The position numbers and the translations under genes are program-made. Positions 8,501-14,540 of a stretch of 20,021 bases of DNA are shown piece by piece. Positions within the stretch are counted from its first letter, which is position 1; every line of letters starts with the position of its first letter. The notes beneath the pieces were generated by a model. It ran no database searches and was not told the origin of the DNA. It saw nothing but the letters and a program-made list of their open reading frames with translations. The DNA comes from an uncultured Lachnospiraceae bacterium (lineage in GTDB: Bacteria; Bacillota_A; Clostridia; Lachnospirales; Lachnospiraceae), in assembly GCA_947175285.1 (NCBI GenBank), contig CAMWMM010000028.1, positions 1 through 20,021 on the forward strand, in the 5' to 3' direction.

Positions 8501-10165
8501 TTACACTGCCTCCTTCCTGCTATACTCCCCGTATGCAGCCACATATTCGCTGCACCTTGCAAATTCATCTTCAAAGTTGTATGTGATCTCTATCCTGTCC
8601 GCACTGTAGACCATGACACGCTTTATCATCACTACCGCCGCACTGCGTTCTAAGGACTGGATATTCTCATGCCGCTTAAATTCATTGATCCATTCGTGCA
8701 TACTGCTCTTGTTTTCCAGTATCAGCTTCATTTCCTTCTCATAAGAGCCGATTGCCGTTTCCGCCTCACTGATCCTGCGGTCATACTCTGCTTTTAACTG
8801 TAAGTATTCCTTTTTGGAAATGATGCCGTCCTTTAAGTCCTCATACAGATTCAGCTTTCTTTTTTCCGCTTTTTCCAGTTCCGCACGTTTCCTCACAATG
8901 CGTTCATCAAACTTTGCCACATCTGCCTTTAGCTTCGGGGCTTTCTCAATGACCTGCATTGCCTCCTCCAGTGTCAGGACGCTTTCAATATGCGTCTGTA
9001 ACAGATAAAGGACGGAATCTGTCAGGTCAGCTTCTGAAATCCTGTGCGGCGAACATGAGGTTTTATCCTTTTTATTGCCGGAGCAGACATAATACACATA
9101 TTTTTTACCGCCTGCCGGAACCGTCTTTCTTACCATTGGTTCCATGCAGTCCCCGCAGTAAAGCATACCTGCCAGTGGAAAGAGCGCCTCTTTATCCGGG
9201 GAGATCCTTGTGTCCTGCTTTAGAAGTTCCTGCACCAGATTAAAGTCTTTTCTTGAAACAATAGGCTCATGCGTGTTTTCCACCTTTACCCATTCATCTT
9301 CCGGCTTCATTACCCGTGTCTTTACCTTGTAGTTCGGTGTTGTCTGCTTGCCCTGTGTCAGCACCCCGGTATAGACCTCATTTTTGAGGATTCTAAGCAC
9401 CGCATTGTAACTCCATTTTGCCTGCGTCCCCTTCTTGAATGTCGTCTCAAGATTTATGCCTATGCTCTTTTTGTACTCCATCGGGGAAAGGATACCGTCA
9501 TTGTTCAGCCTGTCAGCGATTGTCTGCTGGTTCAAGCCGCACAGCTTCATTGCAAAAATGTCCCTCACAACGCCCGCAGCATATTCATCAATGACAAGCT
9601 GGTTCTTGTTCCTCTCGTCCTTGAGGTAGCCATACACGGCAAATGCGCCGATGTACTCCCCTCTCTTCCGCTTCATATCCAAGTGGCTTCTGATCTTAAT
9701 GGATATGTCCCTGCAATATGCGTCATTTATGAGGTTCTTGAACGGGACCACCATATCACTGCCATAGCCGCCTGCCGCCGCCATGCTGTCGTAATTGTCC
9801 GTAATGGCAATGAAACGCACACCGAGCATCGGGAATATCTTTTCGATATACCGCCCTGCTTCAATATAGTTCCTGCCGAAACGGGACAGGTCTTTTACAA
9901 TGACACAGTTGATCGTGCCTTTCCGTATATCCTCCAACATGCGCTGGAAGTCCGGGCGGTCAAAATTGACGCCGCTGTAACCGTCATCCGCATACACGGA
10001 ATGTACCTTGATTTCAGTGTGGGATTTCAGAAAGTCCATGATTAAGGCTTTCTGGTTCGATATGCTGTTGCTTACGAGCTTGCTGCCTTCCGCAACATCG
10101 CCATCCTCTCTTGATAACCGGAGGTAAATGGCTGCATGATATAAAATAGAATTGATATTTTCCAT
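8501..10165 (-). CDS. Large serine recombinase 3 (first of three)
   Basis: A 554-aa large serine recombinase. The ATG at 10165 is chosen because AGGAG sits 8 nt upstream; an in-frame GTG 9 nt earlier overlaps that binding site. The catalytic serine is S18 in IYLRLS, and SRFGR is at 94-98. The recombinase domain follows with the IVSRKDFNLVQELL segment near 302-315. The zinc ribbon has C337, C340, C361 and C371, then a long coiled coil. It is the first gene transcribed in the triple-recombinase run. Runs of several adjacent large serine recombinases are known from integrative conjugative elements of Firmicutes; how the proteins share the work is generally unclear. Confidence 0.95.
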   Translation of the reverse strand: MENINSILYHAAIYLRLSREDGDVAEGSKLVSNSISNQKALIMDFLKSHTEIKVHSVYADDGYSGVNFDRPDFQRMLEDIRKGTINCVIVKDLSRFGRNYIEAGRYIEKIFPMLGVRFIAITDNYDSMAAAGGYGSDMVVPFKNLINDAYCRDISIKIRSHLDMKRKRGEYIGAFAVYGYLKDERNKNQLVIDEYAAGVVRDIFAMKLCGLNQQTIADRLNNDGILSPMEYKKSIGINLETTFKKGTQAKWSYNAVLRILKNEVYTGVLTQGKQTTPNYKVKTRVMKPEDEWVKVENTHEPIVSRKDFNLVQELLKQDTRISPDKEALFPLAGMLYCGDCMEPMVRKTVPAGGKKYVYYVCSGNKKDKTSCSPHRISEADLTDSVLYLLQTHIESVLTLEEAMQVIEKAPKLKADVAKFDERIVRKRAELEKAEKRKLNLYEDLKDGIISKKEYLQLKAEYDRRISEAETAIGSYEKEMKLILENKSSMHEWINEFKRHENIQSLERSAAVVMIKRVMVYSADRIEITYNFEDEFARCSEYVAAYGEYSRKEAV

Positions 10166-10215
10166 CTGCAACACTCCTTTTCCTTGATTTCAATTAAGAT
10201 AGCCCAATCCCAAAA

Positions 10216-10269
10216 AATCTAGGTTCCAGAGTTTGCACATGATTTAGTTGTCCTACTGAGTCCTAGATT
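10216..10269 (-). promoter_or_regulatory. Hairpin with T-run before the recombinase genes
   Basis: AATCTAGG (10216-10223) and CCTAGATT (10262-10269) are exact 8-bp inverted arms 38 nt apart. Read on the minus strand, the second arm runs into a T6 tract (GATTTTTTGGG), as in an intrinsic terminator or attenuator, about 50 nt before the first recombinase start. It lies between the DUF6870-type gene and the recombinase run. It could limit recombinase expression, or it could be half of an attachment site. The inverted repeat is seen; its role is inferred. Confidence 0.35.
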
Positions 10270-10309
10270 AACACATTTCCCGTTTTTTTTCCACACTTTT
10301 TTCAAAAAT

Positions 10310-10549
10310 TTATACAGACATCACAAGTTCCTCAAAACGCTCATTCAGGGAAACCCCGTTCTCACTGTAGCTTGACTTGACAATGACATTCCCCACACGG
10401 AAACAATAGGGATTTTTTACCTGCCTGATAAATTCCCTGCGCCTTTCCTCCCGTGAAAGCCCTTTATCTATCTTTATCTGCCGAATATCAACAACATCTT
10501 CCGGTCTTACCGTCCGAATGTCTACTGCCTGCATTTCCTCAAGTGACAT
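10310..10549 (-). CDS. DUF6870-type small protein
   Basis: A 79-aa cytoplasmic protein. The start at 10549 is set by GGAGG 6 nt upstream; the longer open frame to 10633 has no binding site. It begins MSLEEMQAVDIRTVRPEDVV and continues DIRQIKIDKGLSREERRREF, then IRQVKNPYCFRVGNVIVKSS and SLNERFEELVMSV. I recognise this as the short DUF6870-like family carried on mobile elements of Clostridia; no function is known. It is transcribed with the mazF-like gene upstream of it (a 108-nt gap) and toward the recombinases. Confidence 0.7.
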   Translation of the reverse strand: MSLEEMQAVDIRTVRPEDVVDIRQIKIDKGLSREERRREFIRQVKNPYCFRVGNVIVKSSYSENGVSLNERFEELVMSV

Positions 10550-10657
10550 TCCATTCCTCCCTATGAAAAATTCATGCTGCCATATGGAACACTGGCAGCT
10601 ATGTAAAAAGCCGGACACCCGCCCGGCTCCCAAATGATATGATGTTATGTCCTTTCC

Positions 10658-11023
10658 TTAATTATATCTGTCAAACACTCCAACCTGCACCTGTACGCCC
10701 TCCGTGATCCTGCCAAGCGTTTCTTCATCGACCTTGCCCATGTGTTCTATGATACGGTCAAAGTTCAGTGCTGTAACCTGTTCGCATAATGCGATGCTGT
10801 GCTGATCCAGCCCCTCCGTCTTATAGAACGATATGAATACATGAGTGGGCAGGTTCCGTTTCTTGTAAATCTTAGTAGACAGCGGAACCACTGTAATGAC
10901 AGTGCTGTGCTTGTTTGCCCTGTTGTTACTGACTACCACCACCGGGCGCATACCGCCCTGCATACTTCCCTGATACTGTACGCCCAAGTCAGCATACAGT
11001 ATGTCGCCTCTCTGTATCTTCAT
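10658..11023 (-). CDS. MazF/PemK-family endoribonuclease toxin
   Basis: A 121-aa protein of the MazF/PemK fold, which normally cuts mRNA at short sequence motifs. It starts MKIQRGDILYADLG, then GGMRPVVVVSNNRANKHST, with the conserved Arg26 of the RPVVVVSN strand. VITVVPLSTK supplies the conserved threonine/serine region of the active site, and IALCEQVTALNFDRI matches the family's C-terminal strand. The start overlaps the preceding stop in TGATG (1-nt overlap), so translation depends on the upstream gene. No MazE-like antitoxin precedes it. The gene in that position encodes an inactive resolvase-like protein. On mobile elements such toxins can stabilise the element or act alone. Confidence 0.88.
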   Translation of the reverse strand: MKIQRGDILYADLGVQYQGSMQGGMRPVVVVSNNRANKHSTVITVVPLSTKIYKKRNLPTHVFISFYKTEGLDQHSIALCEQVTALNFDRIIEHMGKVDEETLGRITEGVQVQVGVFDRYN

Positions 11024-11451
11024 CAGCAGCCCTTGCCCCCGCCCCATATCGGTCTATCCTTATTGGCAGGACACTTTGTTGTGTCATACATATGGTACTG
11101 CATGGTAGAAATCTCAAAAAAGCCGACACCGATGTTTGCGGCATCGTGCATAAATTCCTCCAGATCAGACTCGTCCGCTGTAATGTCAGCCATGTTTTCC
11201 ACGACAACCGTATCATACTTCCCACTGATCAGACGGGTAATGAGCATATTTACCGCATCACGGTCAATGTCCCTGTTCGGTCCCTTGTTAATGATAGCTT
11301 CATTCATCAACGCTATCCCTGCCAAGCTGCACTTCTGGCGGTTCTGCTGAATAAGCTGGTGGATATTGCTTTCTGACTTGTTGGAGTTCATAAACATGAT
11401 TGCCGGATGCACAAGCAAGCCGACCTCAATAGTTTTCACATTACTGCACAT
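11023..11451 (-). CDS. Resolvase-fold protein lacking the recombinase active site
   Basis: A 142-aa protein with the shape of a serine-recombinase catalytic domain and nothing else. Lined up by eye with the neighbouring recombinases, its SGKYDTVVVENMADITADES and IGVGFFEIS stretches match their AGEIDCIVVKDLSRLGRNYL and FGVRFIAV. The arginine pair of SRLGR is replaced by ADITA. The usual YxRxS start of the domain is replaced by LLVHPAIMFMNSN, so the catalytic serine is also gone. It has no DNA-binding or zinc domain. It cannot be an active recombinase but may dimerise, bind a recombinase, or regulate. ATG at 11451 is chosen: AGGTGA lies 6 nt upstream and contains an alternative GTG. It is coupled to the mazF-like gene. 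Confidence 0.65.
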   Translation of the reverse strand: MCSNVKTIEVGLLVHPAIMFMNSNKSESNIHQLIQQNRQKCSLAGIALMNEAIINKGPNRDIDRDAVNMLITRLISGKYDTVVVENMADITADESDLEEFMHDAANIGVGFFEISTMQYHMYDTTKCPANKDRPIWGGGKGC

Positions 11452-11515
11452 GATAATCACCTGTTCTTTCTTCTATTTTCATTGACTGAAACAAAAGAGA
11501 AGTTTTTGCCGGCAT
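11441..11515 (-). CDS. Putative 24-codon leader peptide
   Basis: A short open frame from ATG at 11515 to TAA at 11441 overlaps the start of the resolvase-like gene by 11 nt. Its peptide starts MPAKTSLLFQSMKIEERT. AGAGGATA lies 4 nt before the ATG and could serve as ribosome binding site. Those same bases form the end of a 25-nt hairpin arm, so folding would hide them. This is the layout of a translationally controlled leader, but the open frame is short and may be chance. Confidence 0.3.
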   Translation of the reverse strand: MPAKTSLLFQSMKIEERTGDYHVQ

Positions 11516-11516
11516 T

Positions 11517-11587
11517 TATCCTCTCATACAGGGAAGCCTTGTCTGCTGTTATCTGATAACTGCAAGGCTTGCCTGTATCAGAGGATA
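11517..11587. repeat. Large inverted repeat with internal palindrome
   Basis: Arms 11517-11541 and 11563-11587 pair over 25 bases with two mismatches. The 21-nt loop itself contains the perfect palindrome GTTATC-T-GATAAC. The structure can form a cruciform in DNA or a very stable hairpin in RNA. It lies directly upstream of the small leader frame and the resolvase-like/mazF pair. There is no room for a transposase between the arms, so these are not IS ends. Confidence 0.75.
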
Positions 11588-11589
11588 AC

Positions 11590-11640
11590 GTGGCGTTTCC
11601 GCCACATTACCCCTCTGTTCAATCTGAAAATATCAGATTG
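11590..11640. repeat. Two further perfect hairpins
   Basis: Immediately beside the large inverted repeat, GTGGCG-TTTC-CGCCAC (11590-11605) and CAATCTGA-AAATA-TCAGATTG (11620-11640) form two perfect stem-loops. With the previous entry this gives three hairpins within 124 bp. The second one overlaps the stop of the frame at 11633. Such clusters occur at transfer or replication origins and at transcript ends; which applies here is not decided by the sequence. Confidence 0.65.
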
Positions 11641-11857
11641 GCTCTCGCTTGTCCCCGAACCGGGTAACATACACTGGGACGGCTCCCATCCCACACTGCG
11701 CCTCCGTCATGCCCAACCAGACGGAATCCGCAGGCAGCCACTCCCGAAAAATGCTTTCGCTGAAATTCCGGCGCTGTTTTACCTCATTACCTCTGACTGC
11801 CATGCCAGTAGGCACAATCCTCTGCTCCATACCTTCACGGGCAACAATGTTATCCAT
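11633..11857 (-). CDS. Uncharacterised small frame, possible gene remnant
   Basis: An open frame of 74 codons from the ATG at 11857; the frame stays open upstream to a TAG at 11960-11962 (108 codons) without another good start. The translation has a coding look: REWLPADSVWLGMTEAQCGM, then GAVPVYVTRFGDKREPI. No ribosome binding site precedes the ATG. I do not recognise the family. It may be the C-terminal remnant of a mobile-element gene whose beginning was lost where GC-rich sequence gives way to AT-rich sequence near 12000. Confidence 0.35.
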   Translation of the reverse strand: MDNIVAREGMEQRIVPTGMAVRGNEVKQRRNFSESIFREWLPADSVWLGMTEAQCGMGAVPVYVTRFGDKREPI

Positions 11858-11959
11858 TGCAGGTACATCTTCGCACGAAACGGGATTCTGCCACCCCTTT
11901 ATCCCTGCATGAGCATAGACGGATAAAAAGGCGAAAATAAAATCAGGTGTATGCGTGTC

Positions 11960-12082
11960 CTATTAAATTGTTGTGGCTTTCTCAAGCCTGCAACTATCAT
12001 AACTGAAAGGGAGTTGTTTTCAGAGTGCCAGTATCCGCTATTTATAGCTGATATACGCCACCTTGACTATTATGTAAGAACA
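11960..12082. other. Gene-free stretch at the GC shift
   Basis: I see no gene here. It contains a short stem GGCTT-TCTC-AAGCC with partly paired flanks (about 11970-11997). The region is where the GC-rich mobile-type sequence turns into AT-rich sequence, so the right junction of the element or remnant could lie here. I found no direct repeat matching the left side near 4640. Confidence 0.3.
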
Positions 12083-12124
12083 AAAAAGAGCCAGACTCCA
12101 GATTTAATCGGATTGTCTGACTCT
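12083..12124 (-). terminator. Intrinsic terminator after the 145-aa gene
   Basis: Read on the minus strand, AGAGTCAGAC pairs with GTCTGGCTCT (one mismatch) around a loop that can extend through TCC/GGA, followed by TTTTTTG. It lies about 50 nt past the stop of the 145-aa gene and ends the two-gene dockerin-type unit. Confidence 0.8.
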
Positions 12125-12173
12125 CTGTAAACCATTATTCAGCTATTACGGGAAATCACTAATTCTTCGCCCT

Positions 12174-12611
12174 TTATAGCGCATTCAAATTATCCAAAAA
12201 TTTCTCGTAAAACGCACGTTCCTTTGCCACAAACTCAGGATGCGCTGGTGGAGATATTGGATTATAAATTCTCTCCAAAATTTTTTTAACCATAGCTTTT
12301 GCTGACTCAACAGTGTTTCCCAAGAAATCGGAACTTAGCTGTTCTTTACCTTGTTCAACATGAATAACCAATGCTGTTGATATTCGGTTCATTGGAAATG
12401 GATCAATTCCTGTATCTTTAAGGGTTTTGTCATATGCCTGCATGACTTCTTCTGAACAGGACGGCTTGAACTTATCCTCTTGTTGCTTTTCATATGTATC
12501 AGTGTTGTCTACTTTTTTGCGCATTACTTCTGAAAAGCATTGATTTTCCTGCTTCTTAGCCGGATTTACACCCACCGAATTTGTTGAATTATAATTTGTA
12601 TCAATCCTCAT
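12174..12611 (-). CDS. Uncharacterised 145-aa protein
   Basis: I do not recognise the family. The ATG at 12611 follows AGGTG, which overlaps the stop codon TAG of the upstream gene, so translation is coupled (9-nt gap). The N-terminal third is polar, rich in Asn, Gln and Lys, and probably disordered (MRIDTNYNSTNSVGVNPAKK). The C-terminal part is helical, with IDPFPMNRISTALVIHVEQG and FLGNTVESAKAMVKKILERI, a Pro-rich link NPISPPAHP and a final helix. There is no signal peptide or membrane span, so it should stay in the cytoplasm unless exported by another route. Its constant pairing with the secreted neighbour should be tested; it could be a partner or immunity-like protein, but nothing in the sequence proves that. 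Confidence 0.65.
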   Translation of the reverse strand: MRIDTNYNSTNSVGVNPAKKQENQCFSEVMRKKVDNTDTYEKQQEDKFKPSCSEEVMQAYDKTLKDTGIDPFPMNRISTALVIHVEQGKEQLSSDFLGNTVESAKAMVKKILERIYNPISPPAHPEFVAKERAFYEKFLDNLNAL

Positions 12612-12620
12612 GACTTACAC

Positions 12621-13205
12621 CTACTTAATATTAATCCATGTTGACATAGTATTCCACGGTGAGTTGTAAGAGGTTGCCTTATATGTAAATTGACCTGACT
12701 CGTTCATTCCGCTCAAATCCCATAAATACAGCCATCCATCTACAATCCTATCATTGTTGAAATCCAACGATGCATAGTCAATTGACTTAACCTGTATATT
12801 ACAATAAGTAGCATAGTCCCTTCCTTCGCCATTCTTTTGAGTCACAACATACATTTCGGCACCGCCATGATCCACAAGTGTTGTATATTGATTTCTGGGA
12901 ATATCTTCATAGCCGCCTTGCGTTGAGCGCACCTGAATAACTCCTACATATGAAACGGGTGCTGCAGGCTCTCTTGCGACAGATCCTTTATTATCAGATG
13001 CCTCAAACTCCGCCTTCATATCCTGAATACGCTCATCCAAGTCACCATTCTCATACATCTGCTGTAACTTTCCTGTACCTTCAAATGTAATTGTTACCTC
13101 ATCGGATACTACTACATTATCCGGCTGTTCCTCTGCTGCCATAACGGGTACTGAAAACAACATACATCCTGCCAAAACTACACCTAAAAACTTTTTGATC
13201 TTCAT
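12621..13205 (-). CDS. Secreted protein with dockerin-like calcium loop
   Basis: A 194-aa exported protein. The start at 13205 is chosen because GGAGG is 9 nt upstream; another ATG two codons earlier is too close to it. The signal peptide is MKIKKFLGVVLAGCMLFSVP then VMA|AEE. LAGC resembles a lipobox, but hydrophobic residues continue after the cysteine, so signal peptidase I cleavage near residue 23-24 is more likely. The middle has a charged helix and then beta-type sequence. Near the end DFNNDRIVDG (148-157) is a DxNxDxxxD calcium-binding loop like half a dockerin, followed by an aromatic tail (GWLYLWDLSG, WNTMSTWINIK). A complete dockerin would have two loops. The function is unknown; cell-surface or matrix attachment is possible. 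Confidence 0.75.
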   Translation of the reverse strand: MKIKKFLGVVLAGCMLFSVPVMAAEEQPDNVVVSDEVTITFEGTGKLQQMYENGDLDERIQDMKAEFEASDNKGSVAREPAAPVSYVGVIQVRSTQGGYEDIPRNQYTTLVDHGGAEMYVVTQKNGEGRDYATYCNIQVKSIDYASLDFNNDRIVDGWLYLWDLSGMNESGQFTYKATSYNSPWNTMSTWINIK

Positions 13206-13258
13206 TAACATATTCCTCCTTAAATTTAATAAAATTAGCATGTATACAGCTTATGCTT

Positions 13259-13286
13259 ATATTAACACTTATCTAACACACTTCAA
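13259..13286 (-). promoter_or_regulatory. Promoter of the secreted-protein unit
   Basis: On the minus strand, TTGAAG (13281-13286), a 16-nt spacer and TAATAT (13259-13264) form a plausible sigma-A promoter about 54 nt before the start codon at 13205. The two direct repeats at 13293-13328 lie immediately upstream of the -35 box. Confidence 0.5.
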
Positions 13287-13292
13287 TACCGC

Positions 13293-13328
13293 TTGCAGAA
13301 AGTGACCTCTTTTTGCAGAAAATGGTCA
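13293..13328 (-). promoter_or_regulatory. Paired direct repeats, LytTR-like activator site
   Basis: TTGCAGAAAGTGACC (13293-13307) and TTGCAGAAAATGGTC (13313-13327) are near-identical direct repeats. They are 20 bp apart start to start, about two helical turns, and end just upstream of the -35 box of the secreted-protein promoter. On the coding strand they read GACCATTTTCTGCAA and GGTCACTTTCTGCAA. Paired direct repeats at this spacing and position are typical of LytTR-family response regulators. No such regulator is encoded in the window. Confidence 0.5.
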
Positions 13329-13352
13329 TCTTGAACTACTATGCCTTTATTA

Positions 13353-13391
13353 TAAAAAACAGTCTGAAATCATCAACATTGATTCAGACCG
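13353..13391 (-). terminator. Terminator of the second LysR gene
   Basis: On the minus strand GGTCTGAATCA pairs with TGATTTCAGACTG-type sequence and runs into TTTTTTATAA. It lies about 60 nt after the LysR stop at 13448 and is a good intrinsic terminator. Its arm sequence, CAGTCTGAA, recurs in other terminators of the window. Confidence 0.8.
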
Positions 13392-13447
13392 CTTTCTACA
13401 TCACTCTGCTATTCAAATTTCTATTATTCGTGTAACATACTGTCTCG

Positions 13448-14332
13448 CTAATCAACCTTCTCACGTTCTTGCCGAACAAATTCCTCAAAAAGCCTATTAA
13501 AAGTGTCAATTTCAGCAGATTCCTTTTTCCAAATCAAATAAGTAAAGGAAATTGGAGGTGTTATATCTTTTGGCTCTATTAACTTAATTTGAGATTGCTG
13601 CAATCCCTTTACAATGTAAACGGGCAAATAGGATACCCCCTGATCTGCCTTAATCAAATCTTCCGTAGAACGTACAGAAGCTATGCTCACAAAATCTGCA
13701 TCAGGATATAACTTACTGATAGACTTTTCCAAATCTTCCCAATATGTAGGGTGATTGTTAGTCAATATCCTATATTTCTGAAAGTATTCTATTTCTGTTG
13801 ACAAGTTACTATTGTCACTGGTATTTGGCACAGCAAGCTGAATTTTCCCTTCACATACATTTTTATACTGAACTTTTTTTATAAAAGGTTCTTTCCTGTC
13901 AATCCCAATATCATACTGCCCATCCATAATAGCTTGCGGTATATTATCCTCCAATACTGTTGTTGAAATATTAATGCTAGGTTCTTTCTGAAAAAAGATT
14001 GGCAGAAATTTGGGGATCAGGTAATTATCAATATATGTAGTGACAACAACCTTTAATGTAGTCTTGTAGCTGGATTTCATATTTTTAACAGCATAGAGTC
14101 CATTTTCATAAGTAGTTATGGTTTCCTTTGCAATTTTACAAAAAAATTGTCCCGCTTCAGTCAACGTTATATTACGACCAGATGTTTCGACCAATTCAAC
14201 ACCCAAGAGTGCTTCAAGGTTTTTAACATGATTATATACTGATGTCTGGGTAATAAATAATTCATCAGCAGCTTTTCGATAGTTTTGATATTTGGCAACA
14301 ACCAAAAAAGTATAATACCATTCAAGGTTCAT
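13448..14332 (-). CDS. LysR-family regulator of the divergent operon
   Basis: A 294-aa LysR regulator of normal length. The N-terminal helix-turn-helix runs from MNLEWYYTFLVVAKYQNYRK through ELFITQTSVYNHVKNLEALL and ITLTEAGQFF. The effector domain follows (TLKVVVTTYIDNYLIPKFLP, YLPVYIVKGL). AAGGAGAT 9 nt before the ATG fixes the start. It diverges from the synthase-Sua5-MFS-PEBP operon across 208 bp, so it is the probable regulator of that operon; its ligand would be a substrate, intermediate or product of it. Its own promoter appears to be TAGAAA-N17-TATAAT, 14374-14402 on the minus strand. Confidence 0.92.
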   Translation of the reverse strand: MNLEWYYTFLVVAKYQNYRKAADELFITQTSVYNHVKNLEALLGVELVETSGRNITLTEAGQFFCKIAKETITTYENGLYAVKNMKSSYKTTLKVVVTTYIDNYLIPKFLPIFFQKEPSINISTTVLEDNIPQAIMDGQYDIGIDRKEPFIKKVQYKNVCEGKIQLAVPNTSDNSNLSTEIEYFQKYRILTNNHPTYWEDLEKSISKLYPDADFVSIASVRSTEDLIKADQGVSYLPVYIVKGLQQSQIKLIEPKDITPPISFTYLIWKKESAEIDTFNRLFEEFVRQEREKVD

Positions 14333-14373
14333 CTATATATCTCCTTTTGAAATTCAATTTACCACTTTACCGT

Positions 14374-14402
14374 ATTATAACACAATAAATTCTCGATTTC
14401 TA
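14374..14402 (-). promoter_or_regulatory. Promoter of the second LysR gene
   Basis: On the minus strand TAGAAA (14397-14402) and a perfect TATAAT (14374-14379) are 17 nt apart, about 40 nt before the LysR start. The remaining 130 bp up to the synthase gene is AT-rich. It holds two GTCAA repeats and TATTAT-like -10 candidates near 14508-14516 but no good -35 box, as is usual for activator-dependent promoters. Confidence 0.55.
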
Positions 14403-14540
14403 TTGCAGATGTAATACAAAAACGTCAATTACCTAAACAAAATGTCAACTTTTTCTGAACAATATATTAAGTTTTTTGAAATTTTCTTTTGTCACAATAT
14501 GTAATATTATATACCCGACAAAAGAAAGGAGGATACTGTT

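Noticed and set aside
9269..10045. Long plus-strand open frame of 258 codons
   Set aside because: Antisense shadow of recombinase 3; composition (many Cys, His, Leu) is that of a reverse-frame reading.
11517..11587. Inverted repeats as insertion-sequence ends
   Set aside because: Only 21 nt separate the arms, so no transposase can lie between them.
4590..12082. Direct-repeat attachment sites flanking the mobile region
   Set aside because: By eye I found no convincing repeat shared by the two ends; serine recombinase cores may be only 2-3 bp.
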